DNA of 51,806 nt from the NCBI RefSeq assembly GCF_000143415.4, contig NW_003314264.1:3467629-3519434 (forward strand), read 5' to 3'. The notes under the pieces are model-generated. The model had not been told where the DNA came from. It saw nothing but the letters and a program-made list of their open reading frames with translations, and made no database searches. Positions 10,179 through 20,901 of the stretch are shown here, in pieces. Origin of the DNA: Selaginella moellendorffii (taxonomy: Eukaryota; Streptophyta; Lycopodiopsida; Selaginellales; Selaginellaceae). A program made the position numbers and the translations under genes. Position 1 is the first letter of the stretch, and each line of letters starts with the position of its first letter.

Positions 10179-13100
10179 ATGCTCGTCTTTGGTGGATTGG
10201 CGCACGCGCCTTTGCAGCTCAGGTTGATTGTAGCAGTGATCCGTTCCCTTGTTTTTACTCATTTGCTTGTTTTCTAGAGCTTTGACGGCGTCCAATCTCT
10301 GCGGGAAGCATTTGCTATCCAGGATTCCCAGTATCCAGGGTCTGCAGCGTTGCAGGCTAGGGAAGAGAGAGAGGAGTCTCTCGACGATCGTTGCAGAGGT
10401 AATTGTAGGCGGTGAAGTGGATGGTAGCTTCAAGAAGAGCAGCAAGAAGAAAGTGAATGACAATGAGAAAAACGCGAATGGAGAAAATCTCTCGAAAGAG
10501 GAGGAGGAAGAGGCCTCGACCGCCGGACGAAGAAAACGGAATGCTGCTAAACTGGCAGGAACACCGGTTAGTGCAGAGCTAGAGCTAGGCAGTGGCTTAG
10601 CAAAAGGAAGGAAGCGCGTCACGAAAAAAATCCAGGAAGCAACTGCTTTGGGTGGCGAGGAGAAAAGCGTCGCAAAAACCAACCTTTCGAAAGGGGAGGT
10701 GGAAGAGGCCTTGACATCCAGGAGCCCCGGACGAAGAAAAAGGAATGCTGCTAAACCGGAAGCTGGCACGGGTACACCGGTTAATGGAGAACTAGGCAGC
10801 GGCGTAGCAAAATCAAGGAAGCGTGTCACGGAAAAAATCCAGGAAACGACTGTGCAGGACAACGCTGCAAGAAAAGATGGCGAATCCAATCTATTAGAAG
10901 CAGAAGGCTCAACGATCAGGAAGCCTACCTCCAGGATAATGAGAAGTTTGTCTCGGGCAGCTGACGATGGTACCAGTTTTAGCAAAGAAGATTCCGGGGA
11001 CACTCATGGAGATGAAAAGCCTGTTGCCAGAAGAAGGAAGCCATCTAGTGAAAGCTCCGAGACAACTAGAAAGCGAGGGACGAAAAGGCACAAACTTGAA
11101 GGTGTCCAAATGGCCGAGGTGACGACGGAGGATGCCATTCTAATTTCCAGCAATGATAGTACGACGGATGATGCGATCCATATGGAGGGTTCTCGTTCGA
11201 GCTCGAGCTGCGATTCTTCCACTGCTCTACCTTTGGAGGAGGCAGCTGTGGACGCGTCTTTGACACGAAACAGCGGCCAGGAATCCAAAGGTACGGTGAA
11301 ACAGGAACAAGTTTTAGTTGATGGGACCAATGGAACAGCTTTACAAGTTCCTTCCAGGTGCAGTGTTGAAGGTTCCAAGTGTCCGACCTTCGATCTTTCC
11401 CAGGCTATGGATTCAATGGCCACCGAAAGCTCCAAGCCAGAAAATCTCAGCAACGTGAAAGTAGAAACTTTTCCAGACGTGTGCTCTCAGTGGGACCAGG
11501 CGAATTCAGCTCGGCCTCTCTACTTGGAAATAGAGAAGAGGAGAGTAGAAGAGCAAGAAAGGCGTGCAAGCTCTCCGTCACCTAGAAAGAAAAAGTTCAA
11601 TCTCGTGTCCGAGGTCAGGTTTACGCTGGATACTTGCTCGAAGTTTGGAGACGTCAACGGAGCTCTGTCTGCTTACAGCTCAAACAGAGAAGCTGTGAAG
11701 TTCGACCTCTACAACTACAACGTGTTGCTGTATCTGTGTTCCTCCGCAGCATTGGGAGTTTTGGCACCGGGCAAGCAAAGCAGGCAAAGGCCTGATTTTT
11801 CAGATAATCAAGCTGAGAATGGACTGGAAGCTTACGCGGAAGATGAAGTGGAAGAAGATGGTGTTGTTCTGCGCGGCAACATGGCTGGCCTGAGCGGAAG
11901 AAATCTAATGGGATTTACGAAGGAGATGATGGACGGGTTCCTGAGGAAAGGACTGGAAATCTTCGAGCAGATGCAAGCAGAGAATGTGGCACCAAATGAA
12001 GCAACTTTCACAGCTCTTGCAAGGCTTTCAGTAGCAAAACGTGACGGTGACTTGGCCTTTGAAATCGTGAAGGCGATGATAGCTGCAAAGATCCCACCCA
12101 AGCTCCGGTGTTATGGTCCTGCTTTGTACGTCTACTTCAAGCGGAACGACCCGGAAAAGGCTTTCGAAGTTTACAACCACATGCTCGTTCATGGTGTTCA
12201 ACCCGAGGAGGCGGAACTGGAAGTTCTTTTGCATCTCAGCTCGAAAGCCTGTCTTGGGGATCGAGTGTATTTACTCCTCCATCACCTTCGAGAGACTGTC
12301 AGGGATGTCTCGCAGTCAACTGTCAGTGTCATCGAGCGATGGTTCAAGAGCGATTTCGCTGGTAGAGTTACAGGAAATTCTCTGCCGGGAGACTTTGACG
12401 TCAGATGCTCATCTCTTGCGAAAGGAGGGGGCTGGCATGGCTTGGGATGGCTGGGACAGGGAAGATGGAACGTTGGATATACGTCGCTAACCGCAGAAGG
12501 CGTGTGCTGCCGCTGCAACGAACAAATGGTTACCATCGATATTACTCCTGAAGATACCGACGTTTTTGCCAAGTGCATTGCCTCCTTGGCGTTCAAAAGG
12601 GAGAGCAATAACAGTTTTGGTATTTTCAAGGTATGTGTGTTGCAAATATGAACCTTTTTCACGACTTGTCATTTTGCAGGATTGGCTGGACAGGAATGGA
12701 CCTTTCGAAACAGTCGTCGACGGAGCAAACGTGGGGTTCTACAACCAGAGATTCAACGGAGAGCTGAATTTTGCACAGGTGCTGCTAAGGTTGCGATTGG
12801 TCTTTCTTCAGTAAACTTACCATTTCTTGCAGCTGGAGACCGTAGTGGCAGATGTACAACGACGATCTGGCAAGTGGCCTCTTATCGTGCTGCACGTTGG
12901 AAGGACGATGAAAGGCTCGGGCAGATCGAGCTACGCTCAACAGTTACTGCGGCACTGGTCTAATGCAAAGGCCTTGTACATAGCACCGGCGGGATCAAAC
13001 GACGACTGGTAAGGTTCTTATCGATAGCTTTCTGCTGGTTACTGTTTTGGTTCCTAGGTACTGGCTGTATGCTGCTGTCAAGTGCAAGTCGCTGCTGGTT

Positions 13101-13443
13101 AGCAACGATGAAATGAGAGATCATATCTTCCAGCTGCTGGGAAGAGAATTTTTTCCCACTTGGAAAGAGCGGCACCAGGTAAGAAGTTTAGATTCGAGGT
13201 CCAATCTAAAGCTTGGAAAACTTTGCAGGTTCGGTTTCACGTTACAAAGCATGGTCCAGTGTTTCACATGCCACCGCCATACTCAATTATCATCCAGGTA
13301 AGCGGGATATTTCTCTTTGGCCTACCAAGGAATTCCTTTTCGTGCAGGAAACCGAGAGGGGCTCGTGGCACATACCTGTAAGTGGTGGGGACGATATTTC
13401 ATCTCCTCGGAAATGGCTTTGTGTTACGAGAGGCTCCACATAG
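10179..13443 (+). CDS. PRORP: Protein-only RNase P (PRORP) with a long N-terminal extension
   Basis: Seven exons: 10179-10222, 10278-12630, 12680-12778, 12833-13008, 13058-13178, 13229-13297 and 13348-13443, all GT-AG, introns 49-55 bp, about 985 residues. It removes the 5' leader from precursor tRNAs. Visible parts are PPR-like helical repeats (about 454-690), a split zinc site (CCRC near 757; the His of SWHIP and Cys of WLC near the end), and a NYN metallonuclease domain with VVDGANVGF, SNDDWYWLYA and NDEMRDH supplying the metal-binding aspartates. Start: ATG 10179 joins the long exon in frame and gives an Arg/Ser-rich leader (MLVFGGLAHAPLQLR), a plausible organelle presequence; the frame before exon 2 has no ATG. 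Family members are usually 500-600 residues; here about 430 basic and acidic, low-complexity residues precede the PPRs, including a duplicated RRKRNAAK block that could be a nuclear signal. Confidence 0.93.
10486..10860 (+). repeat. Tandem duplication (about 190 bp units) inside the PRORP coding region
   Basis: Two diverged in-frame units (about 10486-10680 and 10681-10860) each encode NLSK, an acidic run ending in EEA, GRRKRNAAK, GTPV, GELGSG or ELGSG, a K-x-RKRV block and KIQE. The second unit is slightly shorter. The duplication builds part of the unusual N-terminal extension. Confidence 0.8.
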
Positions 13444-13729
13444 GCACAGGTTGAGTGTTCGATTCACTCACGTCCACTTTCGTTGTAGAAAATATCAACG
13501 TTAAGAGTTTCACGTCAGGCTACCTTTCCAAAAAAGTCGGAAGACAAACCGGTCTTATAACACACTTTTCTCGTGGTAAGAGACAGTGAATTTGGATCTG
13601 GAGCATTGCTGGTCCTGAATCTCTCCTTCTAGGTGTGGCCAACCGTGAGGATTTGGAGCGTGTGCTATGCTGCAACTTGGATTTATCTCCTGTTCGTGGT
13701 AAAGATCTGAAACTCCAACTATAGGAACT
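13444..13729. other. PRORP-OPT intergenic spacer
   Basis: A 286-bp spacer between two genes on the same strand. It must hold the PRORP 3' end and the OPT promoter and 5' leader. No separate feature is seen. Confidence 0.6.
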
Positions 13730-16238
13730 ATGGGGGGAGGCGCAGGTAGCTCTGAATCCGAGCCCCTTGTAGCTCCACAAGTCGAGGCGGAAGGGGACGA
13801 CCAGTCTCCAGTTGAGGAAGTAGCTCTTACAGTGGATACGCGGGATGACCCAACACTTCCGGTGGGAACGTTTCGGATGTGGTTCCTAGGACTTCTGTCG
13901 TGTATTCTGCTATCGTTCCTCAATCAGTTCTTCTCCTACCGAACAGAACCATTCATCATCGGCTTGATATCCGTGCAAATAGTCGCATTGCCGTTCGGGA
14001 GGTTCATGGCCAACGTTCTTCCCGAGAGAAGCTTTCGAGTTCCATTTACCAGTTCCAGCTTCAGTTTAAATCCGGGCCCGTTCAACGTCAAGGAGCACGT
14101 TTTGATCACCATATTCGCGAACGCGGGAAGCGGTTTCGGGAATGGAGGTGCCTATGCAATGGGAATTGTCAACATAACCAGAGCTTTCTACAAACGAAGC
14201 ATGGGCTTTACTGCGGGACTTCTTCTCGTGATGACAACACAGGTTTGATACTTCGCTTTATACTTTTGAGATTGCATTAAATCTAAGACTGTGTTTGCCA
14301 GGTTTTGGGATATGGTTGGGCTGGACTCATGAAGAAGCACCTAGTGGAGCCCGCTCATATGTGGTGGCCTGGAAACTTGGTTCAAGTTTCTCTCTTCAGG
14401 TAGAATCATACCACTTAATCCTGGCAAACATTCTTTTTTTCTCTTCCAGGACTTTGCACGAAGAAGATCAGCAGCAAAAAAAGGGCTTTTCTCGGAGCCA
14501 ATTCTTTGCCATCGTCATGACGCTGAGTTTTTGCTACTACGTACTCCCAGGGTACATGTTTATGATGCTAACTTCCATGTCTTGGGTTTGCTGGATTTTT
14601 CCAAAGTCCGTGCTGGCTCAGCAACTCGGCTCGGGTTTAAAAGGTCTCGGCCTCGGCTCTTTCAGTCTAGACTGGGCGACTATCTCAGCGTACCTCGGCA
14701 GCCCGCTGGTTACACCGTGGTTCGCGATTTGCAACGTTATCTTTGGCTATCTCGTCGTCATGTACATTGTCACGCCGGCCTGCTACTGGAGCAACATATA
14801 CGACGCAAAGATCTATCCTTTGTTCTCGAGCTATCTCTTTACAAAAGATGGCCAGGTTTACGACGTGACCAGCGTCGTGGACAAGAACTTTGATCTCGAC
14901 TTGGAAGCTTATGCTCGCAAAGGCCCGGTTCACATGAGCACCTTCTTTGCCTTTTCATATGGGCTCGGGTTTGCCGCTGTAGCCTCTACACTGACTCATG
15001 TGGCTTGTTTCCATGGAAAGTAAGTCTCTTCTCTATGGCGTTTCGATGCTAAAGCTTTTGTTTTTCAGATACATTTGGGAGCGTAGCCGAGCTGCGCTAA
15101 CTGAGAAGCCAGACATCCACACCCGACTCATGAGGAAGTACCCAGACGTTCCTCAGTGGTGGTTTCATACTCTTATGGTTATCAGCATCGCCGCCTCAAT
15201 CGCCACCTGCGCATACTACAAGGCAGAGCTTCAACTGCCATGGTGGGGTGTCTTGCTCGCTTGTGTTGTGGCTTCTTCGTTCACCCTGCCAATCGGAGTC
15301 ATTACTGCAACTACAAACATCGTGAGTTAACTCTCGCTTCGTGTTTCTTCTTTCAACTTCTCTTGAATTGTCAACTTACAGACCCCGGGACTCAATATCA
15401 TCACAGAGTACCTCATGGGATATCTCCTTCCTGGCCAGCCCATGGCAAACGTTTGCTTCAAGACGTATGGCTACATAAGTATGACACAGGCCATCTCATT
15501 CTTGCAAGACTTCAAACTCGGCCATTACATGAAAGTTCCACACCGCTCCATGTTCCACGTCCAAGTGAGTCACATAGCCACAAGAGAAAGGATGATCTCA
15601 AAACAAGTTTTGTTCACTTGCAGTTCATTGGAACAATCGTCGCTGCGATCGTCAACATGTGTTGCGCGTGGTGGCTTCTTGGCTCCATCGAGAACATCTG
15701 TGACAAGTCTCTACTGCCTCCAAACAGCCCCTGGACCTGTCCCAGTGATAGAGTTTTCTTCGACGCATCCGTCATCTGGGGGCTCATTGGGCCAAAGAGG
15801 ATGTTTGGCTCCCACGGCGAGTACAAGGAGCTCCAGTGGTTTTTCCTGGGTGGAGCTCTCGGCCCCGTGCTGGTCTGGCTGGCTTCCAGGACCTTCCCAA
15901 ACGTGAAGTGGATTCCTCTCATCAATCTCCCGGTGATTCTCGGCGCCACGGCTTACATGCCCCCAGCAACGTCCGTCAACTACATCTCCTGGAGCATCGT
16001 CGGCATCATCTTCAACTACTTCATCTTCCGGTACCACAAGGGATGGTGGCAGCGGTACAACTACGTCTTCTCGGCGGCCATGGACGCTGGTGTGGCTTTC
16101 ATGGGGGTGCTGCTCTACCTGTGCCTGGGGATCGAGAACCGAAGCTTGAGCTGGTGGGGAAACAACGTCGACAATTGTCCCCTGGCCGACTGTCCAACTG
16201 CGAAAGGCATTGTCATCGCAGGATGCCCGGTCTACTGA
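13730..16238 (+). CDS. OPT: Oligopeptide transporter, OPT family (peptide clade)
   Basis: Six exons: 13730-14242, 14302-14399, 14450-15019, 15069-15321, 15382-15564 and 15624-16238, with introns of 49-60 bp, total 743 residues, the normal length for plant OPTs. ATG 13730 starts an acidic cytosolic N-terminus before the first membrane segment ([20 protein letters not shown]). About a dozen or more hydrophobic segments follow, with the family hallmark NPGPFN near residue 118 and conserved TPGLN, YGYISM and GLIGPKRMF stretches. The family carries tetra/pentapeptides, glutathione or metal complexes with protons across the plasma membrane. The C-terminus contains a cysteine cluster ([13 protein letters not shown]), also typical of this clade. 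The substrate cannot be told from sequence. It converges on the CDCA7-like gene. Confidence 0.95.
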
Positions 16239-16265
16239 ACAACTCTCACGCCATCCGCTGCTCAA

Positions 16266-17149
16266 TCAAGAGGGATCTTCGTCTTCCACGATGATGATCT
16301 CCACCGTGCGCATCTGGCGCTTCTTCTTCCTCTTCTTCCCTTCACTGTGATCATTCTTTTTCTGTAAAGCATTGTCGACTTCTTTTCCTCTCACTTTCGG
16401 TCTCTTATTGGTGTCAACTGATCTTAAAGCCTCAGGACCATCGAGAATATGAGTACCGGAGCGTCGTGTCAGGATCAAAAAGTGAGCAACCGACTTGTAA
16501 CCAAGTTCGATTGCCTGGAGAAACAAACAAATAAAACACGGTGGCCAGTCAACAACACACGAGCACGTACCCGCCTGGCCATCAAACCAGTTGGAGCCCA
16601 GCCTTTTCTCCGTCGACATCGGCTACAGTTACATATGTCTCTACAAACGGGGCACTTCCAGTTTTCATCCCCGAGCACCTCGTTCACGTTCTCTCCGTAT
16701 CTGGCTCACAAATAAAAAAGAACTAAAGAAGATCAGAAAAAAGAGAAAAAGACGAACCTCTTGTAGAGACAGTCACCGCAAAACTGGTACCTTGTCTTGC
16801 AAACCTTGCAGTAACTGCGAGGCCCCTTGGTTTTTTGCCTAAGAACAATCAGTGAGAAGCTAAACAAAGGGGAAAAAAAAAGTTTTTCTTGTCTTTCTTG
16901 CCTGCATTGGTGACAGGTATTCGTGTTCTCATTGTCATAGATCCGTCCAATGTGCTTCCACTCCTCCTTGGCATACCCCAGCAGCTTCTCGTGATCTTGG
17001 GTGTAAATCTCGGGCCTGCGACTGAGCCGGCCGATCAATCCCGCGAGAAAGAAGCGAGCTTACCTGTAGCCGCGCCTCCGAGCTCTCTTCTTCCTCTCCG
17101 CGAGCTCTGGAAGCTCCATATCGCGGGCGGCAATCCCGGCACTGTCCAT
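16266..17149 (-). CDS. CDCA7-like protein with zf-4CXXC_R1 zinc finger
   Basis: Five exons on the minus strand: 17149-17064, 17021-16902, 16838-16758, 16700-16571 and 16514-16266, giving 221 residues. The cysteine-rich domain reads CHQCRQKT, then CKVC, FCGDCLYKRYGE, WKCPVCRDICNCSRC and APTG, the arrangement of the zf-4CXXC_R1 family. Animal and plant relatives (CDCA7) recruit or activate Snf2-type remodellers for DNA methylation at heterochromatin. The C-terminus is Lys/Arg-rich (KKRKKKR), a likely nuclear signal. Intron 2 begins with GC instead of GT (CAG|GCAAGA), needed to keep CHQCRQKT; it is 63 bp with no stop, so retention would insert 21 residues into the zinc finger. At the intron 1 acceptor two AGs 6 bp apart are both in frame. 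The protein is short for a CDCA7, so a specific orthology is not claimed. Confidence 0.88.
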
Positions 17150-17773
17150 CGCAACCCAAAAGCCCTAAGTACTAAGCTAATCGCGTTAGGGCTTTTGGGA
17201 GGGAGGAGGAGCGTGAACGATCGCGCCGAAAGCACAGGTACGTCTCGATCGCTCTGCTCGATCGCTCCACTCCGATCGGGCCGGGACGCGCTCGGCGCTC
17301 GCGTCCCAGGTACAAGAATAGCGGCTTTGCTTGTGATGGAGAAGAACTTGGAAGATGAGGAGAATGCCTAGATGGAATGGATGGATGAATGGATGGACGG
17401 ATCAATTCTCTCCTAGGAAGCGTTTAATTCGGCTGTCAGTGGCCAGCTCCAGCAAAGTCGATCGGGCCTGGAATTAAGAAAGAAAAGGAGAAAAAGAAGA
17501 GCTTTGTCGCGTGCTACGCGTCCAAAGAGTGCCACGTGGACGGCCAGGTGGCGAGCTCAGCCATACGGGTGTGAATATGGATCACTCTAGCAACAGTGAT
17601 AGGTGGCCGATAGAAAGGGAATGCGATTCTTCCTTGCAACAGTGGCTGGCCGTCAAATCGTTGTAGGTGCCGGCTATTTGACTCGGAAAAGATCGCAGGG
17701 GTCGTTTGTCTAGAAGGCTTTGTTTCGTAGACGCCAGGGGAAAGGAGAGAAAGAGGAAAAGAGAGTTTTGGCT
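17150..17773. promoter_or_regulatory. Shared upstream region between divergent CDCA7-like and F-box genes
   Basis: The 624 bp between two divergent start codons must contain both promoters. A perfect G-box core CACGTG lies at 17533-17538 (within GCCACGTGGA), a site used by plant bZIP and bHLH factors. An imperfect GGAT/GGATGAAT run lies near 17371-17402. No clear TATA box can be assigned to either gene. Confidence 0.55.
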
Positions 17774-18802
17774 ATGGAGCAGCAGCGGCAGCTTCTCTGC
17801 GACGATGTTTTCTGCGGTGCGATGCGGTGGATGGACGGGGAAACTCTGGCAATTGCCGGGTGTGTGAGCTCCAGCTTTCACAGGGAATCCAGGAACGAGC
17901 AGCTCTGGGAGGATTTGTGTGCCGGGAAGTGGCCGTCGGTATCGTGTGCTCGGCCACTCATCCAGCAGCTCGGGGGTTTCCACAGGCTCTACTCGGAGTG
18001 CTCCAGGCTCGTCTCGCCGGATGGTTCACCGCCGCCGACCAAAGCTGCGGTTTTTAGTCCGCAGGCCTCGGATTTTGCTTCGCTCGTCGACGTCCAGTTC
18101 CAGGGGAAGACTTTGTTTTCCAGGTTCGTGGATGGGATTCCAGGCACCGGCACCGAACTGACGACCGAGTGGTTCTCGAGCTGCCCGTTTAGAGTGGACT
18201 TGATACAGGAGTCGTCGTGTCTTCCCCAGCAGGATCGTGGTGGTCGAATGGAAGAAGACACGCCGTCGAGCTCTTCATCCTCTTCCACGGAGATGGGAAA
18301 GCTCTGGAAGGAGATTTGCGAGGGGATGAAACTGAGCTGGATCCTTATCGACAAGGGGAGCAAGCAGGCAGCGAACTTGTCGAGCTGGAGGCCGGTCTTG
18401 GGTCAGAGGCACTGGCCGACCGACATGGATTTCATCCTTCGATACGGCTCGATCCTCTCGCAGTGTCTACCGAAGCCAGTCGAGTGCAGCATAATTCTCA
18501 AGTGTAGGTTGCTGCGATCGTCAGGCTCGTCGATCGAAATCAAGCTGACGGAGCTGAGCATGCAACTCAAGGACGTTGGCAGCGGCGAGCATCTGAATGG
18601 AAGGGACGGATTGCCGGTGTTGTGCCAGGCTGTGAGCTTTGCCAAGTGTAGAGACGAGGAGCGCGTGTTGAGAACTCACAGGGAGCTGCTCAAGCGGCAG
18701 AACGAGCTCAAGGTCCACGAGCTCAAACACGAATGGTGTTTGGATGTTTACGTGCTGGTGCTCGTACTCGCGGCTCTGGCGCTTCTCCTGTGGACGGTTT
18801 AA
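17774..18802 (+). CDS. F-box protein with C-terminal membrane anchor
   Basis: A single-exon gene of about 342 residues, starting at ATG 17774 (MEQQRQLLCDD); the upstream frame has no ATG. The F-box lies at the N-terminus (about residues 8-50: LCDDVFCGAMRWMDGETLAIAGCVSSSF followed by LWEDLC), which would bind Skp1 and make this an SCF ubiquitin-ligase substrate receptor. The wording resembles the plant At2g27310/At2g36090-type F-box family. There are no Kelch, LRR or WD repeats. The last about 20 residues (VYVLVLVLAALALLL) form one hydrophobic helix directly before the stop, so the protein is probably tail-anchored in a membrane. The substrate is unknown. Confidence 0.85.
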   Translation: MEQQRQLLCDDVFCGAMRWMDGETLAIAGCVSSSFHRESRNEQLWEDLCAGKWPSVSCARPLIQQLGGFHRLYSECSRLVSPDGSPPPTKAAVFSPQASDFASLVDVQFQGKTLFSRFVDGIPGTGTELTTEWFSSCPFRVDLIQESSCLPQQDRGGRMEEDTPSSSSSSSTEMGKLWKEICEGMKLSWILIDKGSKQAANLSSWRPVLGQRHWPTDMDFILRYGSILSQCLPKPVECSIILKCRLLRSSGSSIEIKLTELSMQLKDVGSGEHLNGRDGLPVLCQAVSFAKCRDEERVLRTHRELLKRQNELKVHELKHEWCLDVYVLVLVLAALALLLWTV

Positions 18803-19266
18803 GATGTAAATTTTTTTGTTCATCTTTTTTTCTTTGTGAGATATCAAAACAGGATTTTTCCGCATGAATGAATGAATGATTCGATTGTATAGAAGGTTCC
18901 GAACTTGCCAGTGTACGTGTGTCGGTAATGGACCGGATAGGTTGCCCATGAGAAATCTATTCCGCAAGTTGGCTTTTAACGCGTCCTGTTAAAACCATTT
19001 CCTCTACGAGCCTTGTAACTCGATCATGCACGTCCTCACTGAGATTGTATTCATCTTCCTCAATTTGTAATCTTGAGGATATACTAAACTGTTAAATAAC
19101 TTAATCTCATTAAAGAAATTTATGTCAAGGGATAGTCTAAAATTGAGTTGAGCACAAATCAATGTAAGTATTACAAAGGAAATCTATATTTAAAGAATTA
19201 AGGTTGTGACAAACTTTTAAAATATTGAAACATACAATTTAGATTCACTCGACATCCTGTCATGAT
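18803..19266. other. Intergenic, F-box 3' flank
   Basis: AT-rich sequence after the F-box stop codon. The first part must hold its 3' untranslated region. No gene or repeat is seen before the mosaic pseudogene region starts at about 19.27 kb. Confidence 0.5.
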
Positions 19267-20868
19267 TTGGACAACAAGCGGTACACTGGTTCTGATACAC
19301 TTGAAAAGGTACCAGGGGAGCCATCAGCTGAAGAAACGTGCCAGATTCTGAGAGATGTGGAGCTACTTGATCTAGAAAATCCAGCATACAGTCGAAGAGA
19401 CAACACTTCGACCAAACAAGAAAAGCATGCTTCCAACAATGCTTCAGGCCACAAGTCTGGTTCCATCAACGAACAAGAAGTATCTACTACGGATACGTGG
19501 ACCAAAGTGTGGGAAGCTGATCAAAAGGATCCCGTAGCCAACGGTTTGGACAAGCAGTCGAGAGTATTTACCGGCTTTAGTTCCATCAGCAAGCGGCTTA
19601 CTAGCACGGACATGTCACTGCTTTTGAGCATGAACTTTCAGTTCTTTGTGTGGCACTCAACGCAAGGAGTCAGGAGGTGGATATCTGTGTCTCTTGTGGT
19701 CCTCTGGGGAAGCACGGTGTACAACTATATGTATACCGTATTTCCCTTGACAACAACTTGCTATCGGAGGCAACGTTGCTACAGTCCTTTTCACTGACAG
19801 ACTCTCTGAAGGTTTGTTCTGTGTTTCTTTCTATTTGACTTACATTATTTTCACAGCAGCGAGCGGAGTTTGGAATTCAACTCACTCCAGATGGAGACAA
19901 CCTTCTGTTGCTGGGAACTTTTGCTGTTCATAGACCTGAGCTTCCCAGTTAGTCAAATATAGTGCGGGTGGTTTCTCTTGCTGAACGTGATCCGAAGGCT
20001 GAACTTTTTGCGACTGCCGCAATGAGATGCCTTTTGATGACAGGACGTCTTTCTTTGGTCACTGCTGGAGATGAAGGTTGTATCAAAGAATGGTGCATGG
20101 ATCCGTCTTGGAGGTAATCGCTTTTCATGTTTGTATTTCCTTGCATTAATCATGTCCTATTCAGGCATTCTCTGTACACCTGCAAGGTATAACAGCAAGA
20201 CTTTCCGGAGCATTTTAAAGCTAGCCATCGTTCCTCAAGCACCTCACCTTGTTCTTGGATGTGACGCAGATGGTTATTTTGCAATCTGGTATTTCTATCT
20301 CCGGTTTGCAGTCGTCCAAGAAACTCACTCTCTTCTCTTACATCTTACAGAAATATCTCCAAAAAACAGCTACTTTCTTCATGCCACATTTCGAGATATA
20401 CTTTTTCAGACATTCATATTGTAGATCTTTCTTTGGTGGATGATTTCAGAGATCAAGACTACGATTTCTGTGTCTGTCTTCTGACCAACGATGCAAAACA
20501 TCAGAACCACTGGAGAATGGCCCTGCTAGAGAATAATGACTTGTTTGCTGGCAATGATCTTGCAAACAGGTATGAAAATCTACTGGAACGTTTTGTTCAT
20601 AACATTCGATTGCAGGATATGCTCAGCAGCCGTCATGGGACGTTATGGGATTGCTGACACTGACGAGGGGCAAGTTTTTCTTTGGGAATTTTCCACCGGA
20701 AAAAGAGTGGTTGAAATGTTTGAACAAGGTATGAAACTCTTGTTTTTCAAGTCGTCTCTTATGCAAGCGTGCTATGTAGGATAAAAAATCGTACAAGTGA
20801 AAACTACAACGTCGTCGCGTTTACTGGCAACTGTTGGAGAGGATGGGCATGTTGTTCCGTATGTGTAG
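19267..20868 (+). pseudogene. Decayed WD40-repeat protein gene, mosaic copy 1
   Basis: Coding pieces in changing frames read as a WD40 protein: VDICVSCGPLGKHGVQLYVY, then EFGIQLTPDGDNLLLLG, VTAGDEGCIKEWCMD, LAIVPQAPHLVLGCDADGYF, and GQVFLWEFSTGKRVVEMFEQ, ending in LLATVGEDGHVV before TAG 20866-20868. Short introns of the local type are still visible (for example about 19812-19857), so genomic DNA and not mRNA was the source. An in-frame stop follows HRPELPS near 19948, and no start codon fits the 5' end. The 19267-19640 segment is an open but unrecognised stretch, perhaps the N-terminus. I cannot name the parent gene. The segment from about 19.8 kb is repeated, inverted, at 46.5-48.1 kb. Confidence 0.7.
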
Positions 20869-20901
20869 GAGGTATGGCAATACAAGTTTGTAACTCGAGC
20901 T

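Noticed and set aside
10127-10222. ATG 10127 as the PRORP start
   Set aside because: It is not in frame with exon 2 after the CAG|GTTGAT splice, whereas ATG 10179 is. It could act as an upstream frame.
10249-10277. PRORP starting inside the first intron
   Set aside because: The open frame there has no ATG before the transit-peptide region, and a clean 55-bp GT-AG intron spans it.
16889-17371. Plus-strand frame of 160 codons
   Set aside because: It is antisense to exons 1-2 of the CDCA7-like gene and contains no known motif.
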